64,000 nucleotides of DNA from Lasiosphaeria ovina (lineage: Eukaryota > Ascomycota > Sordariomycetes > Sordariales > Lasiosphaeriaceae), in assembly GCA_033439765.1 (NCBI GenBank), contig JAULSN010000002.1, forward strand, positions 682,001 to 746,000. Direction: 5' to 3'. Below the pieces are notes generated by a model. The model did no database searches, was not told the origin of the DNA, and worked only from the letters and a program-made list of their open reading frames with translations. The position numbers and the translations under genes were made by a program. Positions 22,765 through 32,825 of this stretch are shown one piece after another; within the stretch, counting starts at the first letter, position 1; each line of letters opens with the position of its first letter.

Positions 22765-23883
22765 TCAGTAATCGACGGCCCAGGCATTCTCTTCCAAGAA
22801 TTGTCGGCAGGCCTCCCTCAGCTGGAGGTTGGGCCGCAATTCATGGGGGTAGAGAGGCTCGCGGGATTGGGGGTCCGTCTGCGAGCGGCGGAGGTGCTCG
22901 AGGATGTGGGCCCGCTCGTACGACTTGCCCGATTTTGTCTGCTCAAGGAGTCAGTTTACATGTTCAACTTTTCTGTCCTGAGGAAGGTAACCGACCATGA
23001 CGGGGTCGTGCATAACACAGAAAGAGATTTCGTCAATAAGCCAGTCGGGCACGGATCGGGCCTTTTGGTCCGAGTTGCGCGCGCGCTCAAAGATGTCCTG
23101 GATGGCGTGCAGCTTTTCGTCATACTCTCTGATGATATCTCTCTTGTGAGCATCGTCGATGACCATCTTAAGGACATCTTCTCGGTCCTGCTCAAAGAAA
23201 TCAAGAGTCTCGTTTTCGAGTGCCGAAGTTTCTCTCTTACGCCGGCGCTCAATTGCCTCCCACCTCTCGCGTTTGCACTGGAGAACCTGTGACGTCACAG
23301 CCGTAAGGCTCCTGTCGTCGGTCTGCACGCACAAGTTGTGTGCCACGAGTGCCATGCGTAGCGCCTCATCATAATCTTCAAGCGGGATGTATGCTAGTGA
23401 TAGATAATAGTAGGCCTTCATGCGGTCTGGCGCGAGGTCGAGACAGGCCGTGCAATCGGCCACGACGCCATCCCACAGGTGCATACGGAGCCGGGTCATG
23501 GCCCTGTTGGTATATAAAGCCGGCTCACTTGGGTCGGCGATCAGCCTGGAAGCCCCTTATGTTAGCCAATCTAGGTAAGTATAGTATGCATGCCCACGTG
23601 GACAAAAGTAAAGATCCCAGACGGGATGCTTCAAGCAAGCGTCCAGCGACGTATAGGAGACGTCGTGAACGCCTTAGTACACGTATATGGAGATATGGAT
23701 AACGTCGGTAGGGCTAAAATAAAAAAGTCCACGTGGGAAGAGACGGCATCAAGGGTATAGAGGAGTATAGAAAAGTGTAGCTTACGCTTTCGAGTACAAG
23801 GCCTCGGCCTTGACATAATCCCTGGCTCCAAAGGCTCGGTTTCCATCTTCCTTAAGGTGGCGAGCACGGGCAGGATCAACCAT
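22765..23883 (-). CDS. CHIP/STUB1-type TPR and U-box E3 ubiquitin ligase
   Basis: Co-chaperone ubiquitin ligase: TPR repeats bind Hsp70/Hsp90 C-terminal EEVD and the U-box recruits E2. Exons 23786-23883, 22996-23545 and 22765-22938 (introns of 240 and 57 nt) give 273 residues; human CHIP has 303. TPRs occupy about residues 1-115 (HLKEDGNRAFGARDYVKAEA, LIADPSEPALYTNRAM, DRMKAYYYLSLAYIPLEDYD). A charged helical hairpin spans about 120-195 (ERWEAIERRRKRE). The U-box spans about 200-273: it opens with VPDWLIDEISFCVMHDPVM, is interrupted by the second intron, and continues TKSGKSYERAHILEHL, ending EENAWAVDY, which matches the CHIP-like C terminus. The donor of intron 2 is GTCGGT, non-optimal but supported by the join. 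Confidence 0.9.
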
Positions 23884-25246
23884 GGCGGCGGGCTGAGGTT
23901 GGTCTGCGATCGTGTTAGGTCCGAATATTACAAGATCAAGATTGACAATTGTTTTTAACGGTTCGCGATAAAAACTTACTCAAGCTTCCTCTAGCTCTAT
24001 TGGGGGGTTTCCTCCTTCACTGGCAGACTGCGACTCGAGAGTTGGGCGTTGACGGGTGGGGTGAGGGCGATATGCGGCGAGGCAGCGCCAAAGGGCGGAG
24101 CGCAGCGCAGCGTAGTGCAGCGCGGCAGGGGAGCTAAAGGGGAAAACGGCGAAGAACCGCCCTGCCTCACGCTCCGAGTTGTCAAGACTGGCGACTCCGC
24201 ATAGGCGTAAACAGGATGCGAAGACGGAAAAAGAAACAAAAAAGGCTCGCGGCAAGGCTAGGAAGGCAGATGGTGGGAATGAGGGAGGGCGCAGGTATCG
24301 AGGCCGTTAGGTGCTATGAGGTGATACCTAGCAGCCAAGGTAGCCTTGTGGGTGCTGCTGCGATATGGAAGCAAGGTAAGGTAGGGAGGGCGGGGGCAGG
24401 TTAAGGTAGGGAGGGTATAGAAAGAAGTACGGGCTGCCAAGAGAACGGGACAGCAAAGCCCCGTGACTTGCTGCTGCCGGGTGGGGTGGGGTGGGGTGGG
24501 TAGGTTGGTTTTGGCGAGGTTGTTCCAGTTCAGAAAGCTGCCAGAAAATAAGCACGTGATAAGGTATGCTCGCATTATTAGGACCCCCGGCCTGCAGGAC
24601 GGACGGTACGGATACCAAGTACGAAACTGTGTACGAAGTACGGATAACGTTACGTGTGGACAGGAGGTCGTTGAAATGTGGGGCGCTGTGGGGCGCATTA
24701 TCAATCCGGGAAGCTTCTGGAACATCTGGCTGCCATGCCACCAGCCCCGACTCTACCAGGTGACTAGAAAGTGAACTCGATTCAGTTGCAAAGCTTGGTT
24801 CCCTTTCGGAAATTCAAGGTGCAAACGGATAATTAATCAAACCCATCGGGTTCTCATACCCTGAATCTTGTGCTTACGTTTGATTTTAATTTCTTGCCAC
24901 GCTCGGCTTTTGTCTTCCTTGTGCCCGCAGGTTTCCCGATCCTCGGCCCCCGGTGTAGTTAGGTGACTTGGGGTCTCGCCTACCAGTTGGGTTCTTGTCT
25001 GGTCGGCGAGGTGGTGATGGATGTGTCGTGAATTCGTGCGGTTAGCTAGTTGTAGCCTTCAGCCACGGATCACTCCTGTGTGGCGGTCGGTTCATCGGAC
25101 GTCCACCTTACTGAGCAACCTTCACTCTTTCTAGTTCTAGAACATAGGGCAAGATCTAGTTCCGTGGAATGCTGAGGGTTCGCTTTAAAGTGACCCTGGG
25201 AACGACATATCAGCTTGTAAGTTTGGTCGCGCTTTCTCTTTTTCTG

Positions 25247-25640
25247 AACTGGCGAAAGTGGCATGTTCGGGAAATACAGCGTCCAGCTTGGTTAACGGGG
25301 CTACGGGCTACATTCATGACACCGCTTGGGCTGCCGGCGTGGAAGACCCTCGCCGCAAAACCCTCTTTGTCGTGCTTGTCAAAATGGACAAGTATGGCGG
25401 CCCAGCTTGCTTCCCTGACGATGAAGCCATTCCGAGAAATGTGGTGCCGATCTTTCAGTTCTTGCGGGGCTTTTAGAGCGGTAATGCGGCCTGCTCGCGC
25501 CGCTAGTTCCTGATTACTATTGCGTACGCCATCTGCCATCACGGTTCACAAGTTACAGGGAGCTACGGCTGTGCTTGACTCATCCGAGCGGGATTTCTCG
25601 TCAGGGCTTACTTATGTGGCTGTCTCACGCGTTACTAGTC
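25247..25640 (+). pseudogene. PIF1-like helicase relic (C-terminal part)
   Basis: Sense-strand translation in pieces matches the C-terminal motifs of PIF1-like helicases, including those carried by Helitrons. First block: SLVNGATGYIHD, then FVVLVKMDKYGGP and VVPIFQFLRGF, ending at a TAG (25474-25476). Continuing the frame gives SGNAACSRR, a second TAG, then FLITIAYAI. A 7-bp duplication (tgccatc) shifts the frame. Then comes VHKLQGATAV (motif V) and DFSSGLTYVAVSRVTSL (motif VI) before a third TAG. The second stop stands where family members have Gln, so it could be CAG to TAG. The N-terminal Walker A and B parts are not seen. Decay is light, which suggests fairly recent inactivation. Confidence 0.8.
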
Positions 25641-26049
25641 TATAGGGCTCGATGTCGTCCTCTGGGCGGACTGCCTGTCCGATGCCATCTTGGGATGATT
25701 CCAGTCGAGAACTTAAGCCCAGGTGGTCAGACGTCATCCTCTGGACGTTTGGTGCTATGATCCTCTTTTGATATCTTGGAGGGGTCTGGTTGGGCTTAGA
25801 TTGTGCTCAGGTCATGCTTCGGTTTTAATGTCCAGCTTCCCTCAATCTCCAATCTCCTCTTCTATGTTTTACTAACTCTCTGCTTACTCGCTCCAATAAT
25901 TAGACAGGTCTTTAGTCTTTTCCATTGGGAGTGCCCTCTTTCTTCTTCTATTACTCGGCCAGCTACAACCCCGGTAGTGGCCTCGCTTTTTATCCTCGTC
26001 GTTCGCACCACTGTCGCCAGTGGCAACCTCTAGCTATCGTCCTTCCGTG

Positions 26050-26373
26050 ATGCCTGACGAGCAACGCTAAAAGGCCATCGGCCATCAGAACGACCCGAAC
26101 GACAAGCAGCTAACGCTAGTCATGACCGCCGAGATCGGAGGACAGAGTCTCAACCTTCAGTTCGCCACCTTGGCACGTGTTTATAGATGGCACCATGTGC
26201 TTCAATATGGCGCTGGATACCTTACCTATCCAAATCGTCGGACGCGTGTACCGACTCAGCCAAACCCGTCCCGTTGAAGTGACTATCGCGCTGCAAGCCG
26301 GCTCATTCAACAGCGTCCAGGAAGACCTTATATGCGGCAAGTACGTTCTCCACCTCGATGCGGAAGGAGGATG
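26050..26373 (+). pseudogene. SNF2-family helicase relic (C-terminal helicase lobe)
   Basis: Two frames together resemble helicase motifs V and VI of SNF2-type ATPases. The first reads DEQR, then TAA, then KAIGHQNDPNDKQLTLVMTA and EIGGQSLNLQFATLARV. After a frame change near 26175 it reads MALDTLPIQIVGRVYRLSQT (canonical QxxGRxxRxxQ motif VI) followed by RPVEVTIAL. The TAA stop stands where Gln (CAA) is expected. No upstream ATPase lobe is visible. It lies about 0.4 kb downstream of the PIF1-like relic, on the same strand. Confidence 0.75.
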
Positions 26374-26633
26374 ACGACATGTGTGGATTTTATGGCAAGT
26401 CAAGATCCCCGAAGCTGTCTCTAGCTTTACATACTATTGCTCCCTAGCGTATCCCACCGCCTGGATGCATGTCCCATACGCAGCCAAATACGAATGCAGC
26501 AGGTTTCGTCACCTGCTGGTCAGGTAGGTAGGTAGGTATCTAGTGGGCTAAATCTAGAGAGGCATTCGAGCCAGGAGTGAAAAGCCATGGCGAAGTCCAG
26601 GAGTGGGAGCCCGAGTCCACCCCTATCCCATCA

Positions 26634-26655
26634 CCCCCCCCCCCCCCCCCCCCCC
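26634..26655 (+). repeat. C22 homopolymer
   Basis: Uninterrupted run of 22 C in the gene-poor island; the length may be imprecise for technical reasons. Confidence 0.8.
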
Positions 26656-27220
26656 GGCGTACACTGAAATGCCTACTTGGACACCTGCCAGGCATACCCC
26701 CCCTTTCGGGACAAACCGCCTCGGATACGCGGCTGCGTCACGCACATGCAGCCACGATGCAGTGATGATGACAATGTTTGCCTCGTCCGACTTGCTAAGA
26801 ATGGGACAAGTTTAGCTGTGGTTGCAAAAGGCGCCAAGATATTCATGAAAGTTGCTGATCGGGGGACAATTGAGCTGCCTGCCGCTAGCGCGCCGACCAA
26901 TCCCGGGTGCCGCGTCACGTCCGTCGTTTTCGTCCTGACATGCCGCCGCAGGCTGCCAGCAGTTTTCAGCCAGGCGGGGTAGGAATACCACGAGTCGAGT
27001 CATGGCTGCCAGAATTGTGGTTCCAGTCGAACGTCGGCAGCTCCCCTCCTTTCCTCAAGGCAACCACAAAGCGTTGGCTCTTGTCGACAAACAGGAGAAG
27101 GCACTAGCCATCCGCATCTAGCTCAAAAGCTCGGCCCGTCCCCGCACGAACAAGAGAAGTCGTCTTCTCGTAGCATAGCAAACCTCTGAGAGGACAACAA
27201 AACAATACAATACAATTACA

Positions 27221-28786
27221 ATGGTGCACTCGGCCGTCAACCTCAACAATCTCAACCGGCCTGACCACGATGCCTATGCGGCGTCGGCGAACCGGCAGTC
27301 GGGGTCGCGGCTGTTCAAGGCGCTGCCTACCGAGGTGCGGCAGCTCATCTACGTCGAGTGCTGGCGGGCATCGGGTCTGCGCCAGCACGTCTTCCGCCGC
27401 AAGAGACCGCTGCCGCCCGTGCTCCGCGATCGCGAAGGCCGCCTCGTCCGCGCAGAAGGAGACAACCCGCCGTCATACTTGGACGACGGCGAAGGAGACC
27501 CCTACCAGCCCGAAGAGGGCCTCTGGACCCATGCCTCGTGCACCACGGACCCGTGCGCCGACGACGTCCGCTGGTCCAGCTTCCGCCGCGCCGCCCCCGG
27601 CCAGTCGCTCGACGCCTCCATGTGGGCCGCCCGCCTGCGCTCCGACTGGTGTCTGCATTGGTATGCCCCCGCATTTCCATTATATATATATATATAAATA
27701 TATAAATATAAATATATAAATATATGTTTAGCTGACTCGGCAAAAAAGGGCCTGCGAGGAGGAAGACACGGGCCACCTCGACCACTACCGTCGGCAGAAC
27801 CGGCTCAGCAGGATGCTGCAGCAGGACCTCTTCCGGAACTCGCCCGCCGTCCGCCGCCACTACGAGAGAGAAATCGAAGAGGCCCCCCCGTCCGACCCGC
27901 CGGCGCGTCGCTGGGCCGGCTTCCTGCCCGTCATGTTGACGTGCAAGCAGATGTGCGTCACCCCCTGCTTTTCTCTCTACACAAAGCTGACCCTCGGCAC
28001 CCAAGGTACCTGGAGTCGGTGGCGTCCATCTACGCCAACGTGACCTTCGTGTTCACAGACCTGCAGGAGGCGGGCAGCTTCTTGAGACTATATGGGCAGC
28101 GGGAGCCGGAGCGCGGCGCGGTGCGGTCCGTCGAGGTGTGCGTGCGTATCATTAACGCGTTGACCGAGTTGTATTTCCCGCCGCGCCCCTCCAGGGCGGC
28201 CCCCGGAGCTATTGCCAACAACGCCGCTGCCGCCGCCGCCGCCGCCGCCACCATCGACGACGACCTGGAGTACGAGCCCCAGGTCGTGTCCAAGTACGCG
28301 TCCATGGCCGTCAACCCGTGGGCGCGCGTGTGCGACCTGCTGGCCGGCATGGACAACCTGCACGACGTGCGCATCTGGCTCGACACGCGCGATCTGCGGC
28401 CGTGGTAAGCAAGTTCCTACCTTTGCCTACCTACACGTATGCAGAGAGAGAGAGAGAGAGAGAGAGACCAAAGATTTACTGACCCTTGCCCCCTCCTCCC
28501 TAGGCACAAGCGCGTGAGCGAGGCGCGCTTCTTTGCCCGGCTGCGCGACGTGCGCGTCAAGTCGCGCGACAAGCGCCGCTTCGTGCTGGCGCTCCCCGAG
28601 CTGCCGGCGGCGCAGGCCCAGCGCGGCCTCGACGCCAGCCACTGGCTCGAGGGCGACGAGGCTGAGAGCGTGCCCTTCTCCATCGAGCGCGGCCAGCGGC
28701 CCGTCAACTGGTCGGTGCATATGTTCTACCAGACCCCCCCCTTACCCATCGTTTACCACCCCCCACCCCCCAACGGACCACCCTAG
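27221..28786 (+). CDS. DUF7730-like / F-box-like protein of unknown function
   Basis: Four exons: 27221-27660, 27749-27952, 28006-28404 and 28504-28786, giving 441 residues. The N-terminal motif LFKALPTEVRQLIYVECW is the F-box-like start found in large families of filamentous-fungal hypothetical proteins (DUF7730 type). It is followed by LPVMLTCKQM, then, across a splice, YLESVASIYANVTFVFTD, which is the second hallmark of that family. An Ala run (about residues 287-296) and a Pro-rich C terminus are species-specific decoration. All joins keep frame and complete Trp or Met codons (HW-ACEEE, KQM-YLES, PW-HKRV). The 3' end is less certain: after SVHMFYQTP the residues are low-complexity and a further intron cannot be excluded. 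Function unknown; the gene sits next to the relic island and a RIP-like patch. Confidence 0.7.
27680..27725 (+). repeat. AT microsatellite in intron 1 of DUF7730-like gene
   Basis: TATATA/AAATATA alternation filling most of the 88-nt intron. Confidence 0.8.
28441..28468 (+). repeat. (GA)n microsatellite in intron 3 of DUF7730-like gene
   Basis: About 13 AG units within the 99-nt intron. Confidence 0.8.
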
Positions 28787-29717
28787 CAGTGGATCACCTC
28801 TTTTACACCAAAACACTATATCTTTGAATAACAATAGTGTACTCAACTGGGAAGCTATTTACAAGCCAAATGTAGCAAAATGTAGCTAGTTAGCTACTCA
28901 ATCCATATAACGTGCTGGCATACGAAGTGTACGGCTAGATCTTATATCACTCTCCTAGGCAACTTCTCTTCTTTAGCCTCTCCTTTAGCCTCATCTTATT
29001 ATCTACCTCTTTAATTTGAGGCTCCGCTTGAGGCTTAACTTACGGCTCTACGGGAAGCTCGCCGCCTAATAGTATATAGTACCTAGGTCTATGTTTAAAC
29101 CGCTTATTAGGATTAGGAATTTTCCTTCGTTTTTTAGGGCCTAATACGCTCTAATCAAGCCTCTAGTTCTAGGGCTTCAATGCGGTATTACTTAAGAACT
29201 AATTCGGTCTAAAGCTTCTTAATAGTTACCGGGGCGCCACATACCTGGATGGGATGGAAATTGGAGAGCTCAAAGTTATGATTAACGAATGCTAGAGACA
29301 CTTGTCTGTACTTGCACAGCCATGCGCACAGACGCAAAGAATCCAGTGATGTGTGGACATGAGACTGCCGATGTTGACTAGCCAGAACTTGGCCCCTGAA
29401 CACCTCAGACTTCAGTTCCAGACCACAAACCACGCACGAGATGTGCTGGGATAGCCTACAGCCTACAGCCAATACAAGTACTGTTGCCCAGATCTCCAGG
29501 CAACAGGTGTCTGTTTCGTCTGCCAGTGAAGCGGTAGCTTACGACACAAGATACACGGGACTCAAGTCTCACTCGCAACGACCAAAGAGCGGTACTGTCA
29601 AGAAACTCGGGATATCTTCTACCGCTCTGTGTAACTAGGTACCTTGACCACCGCAGACCCATTTGTGCTTCGCTCGCATGCAACTAAATACACATCACCA
29701 CATAGCCACATAGCCTA

Positions 29718-29783
<66 letters not shown>

Positions 29784-30684
29784 ACACACACGTACACTAC
29801 ATCCGTCATGGCCGCTTCTTTTTTCTCCTTCCGCCCCTTTCACAAACGGTTGTTTCGAGCCAGCCAAGTCAAAAGGAACAAAAAGAATCGGAGAAAAAGA
29901 ACAAATCCGGAAACAGAACCAGACCGGACCACGCCACTGTCCGAGAGGGAAAAAGAGGAAAGCAAATAGAGGAATATATACAAGATTATATCGGCAAGGG
30001 TGTTTTGAGAGGTAAAAGTTGGTTGTTCTTATGTGGGATTTCTTCTTCCAGCGTAAAACGAGCTTCCAGGCCGACGGATAGAGATGTAGAGAAGGTGAGA
30101 AGGAGGACGGGGTACACCGCCAGGGAACAGGTCGTAGAGGTAGGTGGTTGTTGTCGGAGAAGAGAAAGAAGCATGGCAGATAGAAAAAGGGACAGGGTTC
30201 TCTTCTTGCCACCGTGTCGTAAAAACAATAGCGGTTCTTTTTCCTCCGCCTCCCTTGTTTTGGTTCCGCGTCGCTGAAATGCGGCAAACAAAGACAAACA
30301 AAGGAAAAAAAGACAAGACAATGGAGAGAAGATAAAGACAAATTATCGACAAGATATTAAGAGCAGACAGCTCATTGCCGAGCACCGGAAACGAGATCTT
30401 GCCGAAAAGAGCCATCCGGGGAGGCTATACGAAAATAGTGGTCGTAAATGAGTGACGAGAAGTTTTGTTGTAAAAAACAAAAGATAAAAGATGAAGAGGG
30501 AAAAAATCCCTCATGCATAAAGCCAGACCCCCAACCCTGTGTTTTCGTGATAAAACAACAAGATAAACGCCGTGTGCTCCCAGACCCCCTTTTTCGTTGT
30601 CGGCGCCGTTGATGGCCTGGCCAAGAGGCCAAGAATAATCAGGTGTCACGCCGTCATTGTATCGTAATGACCGCCCTGGACTAC
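28787..30684. other. Spacer with AT-rich RIP-like patch, CA microsatellite and 3' region
   Basis: 28800-29230 is rich in TA dinucleotides, with repeated ctta, taat and tagta strings and no open frame. It looks like repeat-induced point mutation of an old element, though the parent cannot be named. 29722-29780 is a CA microsatellite. 29800-30640 is A/G-rich on the + strand, probably 3' UTR and terminator of the SH3 gene on the other strand. Confidence 0.5.
29722..29780 (+). repeat. (AC)n dinucleotide microsatellite, about 30 units
   Basis: About 59 nt of uninterrupted CA/AC, followed by two cgtacacaca variants. Confidence 0.95.
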
Positions 30685-32825
30685 TCAGTATGCCTGGCCG
30701 GGCTGGTACTGGGTCGAGGGAGATTCTGCAGGGTAGTAGTCCTGGCCCGGCTGGGTTGCTCCGGTAGGGGACGGCCCTCGGCCCGGGCCGTTGGGGCTTC
30801 TCGGGCGGCCTTGTTGAGGATTATAACGGGGACCTTGTGACTGTGGCTGGCCGGGGCCGCGGCCGGGGCCGGGGCTCATTGAACGGTCTGCGGGAGAGGC
30901 CGGGCGGTCACCGGCAGGTGAGTAAGGCCGGGGATAACCCTGCCCGGGTCCTTGCATGGGCCGTCCAGACTGCTGTGGCCTCTGGTACTGGGCGTTCGGT
31001 GAGTAGCCTTGCTGGCTTTGAGACGGAGGATAACCGCCTGGTCCGCGATTCGGGTTCACTGGCGGGCCGCGAGGAGCTCCAGGTCCAGGTCGCGGCTTTA
31101 CAGGACGAGTTGACAAGCAGGTCCGCGGCACTACGCCCTGCTGAGACCGGTCTAGCCGGATGCAGAGAGCCTGTCGCAATATCTTGGTTAGCCATTTGAG
31201 TGCACGTTTTTGGGAGATTCAAGTTAGCTTACCCAGCCATCATCATACTCGTGTAACAGACGGACCAGCTGGCCCGCTACGAGGCCCATCTCATCCTCCA
31301 GAGTCGGCTTGAAGTCAAGTTGCACGCGGTGCACGGCAGATTGTGGTGGGCCGCCAGCTGCGGCGATGGCTGCGGCGCTTGTCGAAGGAGCGGGAGACTG
31401 GCCGGGACCAACAGAGTGCATGCTGAATTCGGTTCCCGTCGGGCTAGGAGGCACAGCCGACAGCGCGGGCGGCGCCTGTGTGAGATCGAGTGGCTTGGAG
31501 AGGTCCTTGCGGATAGAAGCCTTGCGAGCCATGCCAGCAGCAGCAGCAGCAGCAGCAGAAGCGGCGGCGGCGCCTGCAACAGCCCCCCCAACCACGGCTG
31601 CGTCGGTCGAGTTCATGGTGCCGCCGATGGGAGATACCGGTTCCGGTTCAGGAGACTGGCCAGTCGCCGAAGCGAAGTCGTCGTCGTGGCCGATGGAGCT
31701 GACGGGACTGACGGGGAGGTCCTTGTTGGTCGCCGGTTCGGCAATCCGCTGGGAATCGTTGAACGGGTTGGCAGGGTTCGCACTCGCGCCCGTGCCGGGA
31801 CGGCCGTAGGCGTTGGCGTTGTTCATGGCCGAGCTGGCTGTCGGACGCTCAGCTCCTGCCGGCCGGGTACCGGGGGCCTCGGAGGGTGGGGTGACGGTCA
31901 GGGCAATGCCACGGCTAGTTCTGCGTTCCGGATTGTTACTACCGAGGTTGGGGAGGAATTGGGTCACGGGCCGCAGGCTCAACCGCGGGGCCGTGACCGG
32001 AGTTCGGATGGCAGCCTTGTCTGAAAAGGGGTTATTATTCATCTTCTCGGCATAGTCGCGATGGCGCCTGTCTCTCTCCATCTGCCGTCTCCGGCGCTGG
32101 AAGAAGAACCATGCGCCGAGTGACACAAGCAGGACGCCTGCCAGCACACCGATAACAATTCCCGCCTTAGCGGCCGCGCTCGTCTCTCCGCCGCCACTGT
32201 CCGAGCTTGCGCTCGTTGTTGCTGCCGACTTGGACCCGCTCGGGGTCGCCGTCTGCGACTGCGGTACATCTTTAAATGTTGTGGTCGAGGGCGGCGCTGA
32301 CGGCGCGAGGGCGAGCGTGCTATCCAGGGGCATAGACGTAATGGGCGAAATACCATTGGGCAGCGCGTCTAGTGCCGTGTTGCCTGGCGGGATACTGACG
32401 GTGATGCTAGGTGTGGGGGCTTTCTCACGAGTCGTCGGTGCCGTTACCGCCTGCCCTGCCGGATTTGGTGTCGTCTTCGGGGATGGCGTCGGCGTCGGCG
32501 TCGGCGTCGGCGTTGGAGACCCCTTGGCTGTCGCTGCTGACTCCTTCTTGCGAATAGACGTTGTCTTATCCTTATCACCGCCAGGGACAGGGGCAGCGTG
32601 GGTACCACTGTTGGTGGTCTGCGTCTCGGGAGCCGACCGGGTTTGACTCTGAGTCTGGGCCAGCGCCGATGTTGACGCAGTCTCGGGCGACGCAGAGGTG
32701 GAAGGGTCTGACGTTGTTGACGTATCACCGGGATCGATAAAATTGGCGATGGCGCTGCCAATGTCTTCGAAAACGTTGCGACGCTGGTGGGCCGCCGGCG
32801 CACCGAGTACGCCGTTGAGCCTCAT
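30685..32825 (-). CDS. Single-pass membrane protein with cytosolic SH3 domain (Fus1-like layout)
   Basis: Exon 1 (31233-32825) and exon 2 (30685-31170) are joined across a 62-nt intron (donor GTAAGC) to give 692 residues. Residues 1-215 are Ser/Thr/Pro-rich with a (TP)n stretch, as in O-mannosylated wall or plasma-membrane sensors. Residues 221-242 form one helix (AGIVIGVLAGVLLVSLGAWF) followed by a stop-transfer RRRR. The cytosolic part carries FNDSQR- and KDLP-type linkers. An SH3 domain at about residues 490-550 (VQLDFKPTLEDEMGLVAGQL, LLHEYDDGW, splice, ALCIRLDRSQQGVVPR) follows. The last 140 residues are Pro/Gly/Gln-rich (YNPQQ, GPGQ repeats). No clear cleavable signal peptide. Yeast Fus1 has the same order of parts, but orthology is not shown. 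Polarity or cell-surface signalling is a reasonable guess only. Confidence 0.8.

Larger units (their letters stand above)
23884..27220. other. Gene-poor island with helicase relics
   Basis: 3.3 kb with no intact gene. Left part (24050-24500): G-rich direct repeats such as ggtgg and gcagc units. 25247-25640 and 26050-26373 hold decayed helicase sequence (separate entries). 26523-26537 is a ggta tandem tract and 26634-26655 is a run of 22 C. 27000-27220 is the promoter of the downstream gene. Confidence 0.6.
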
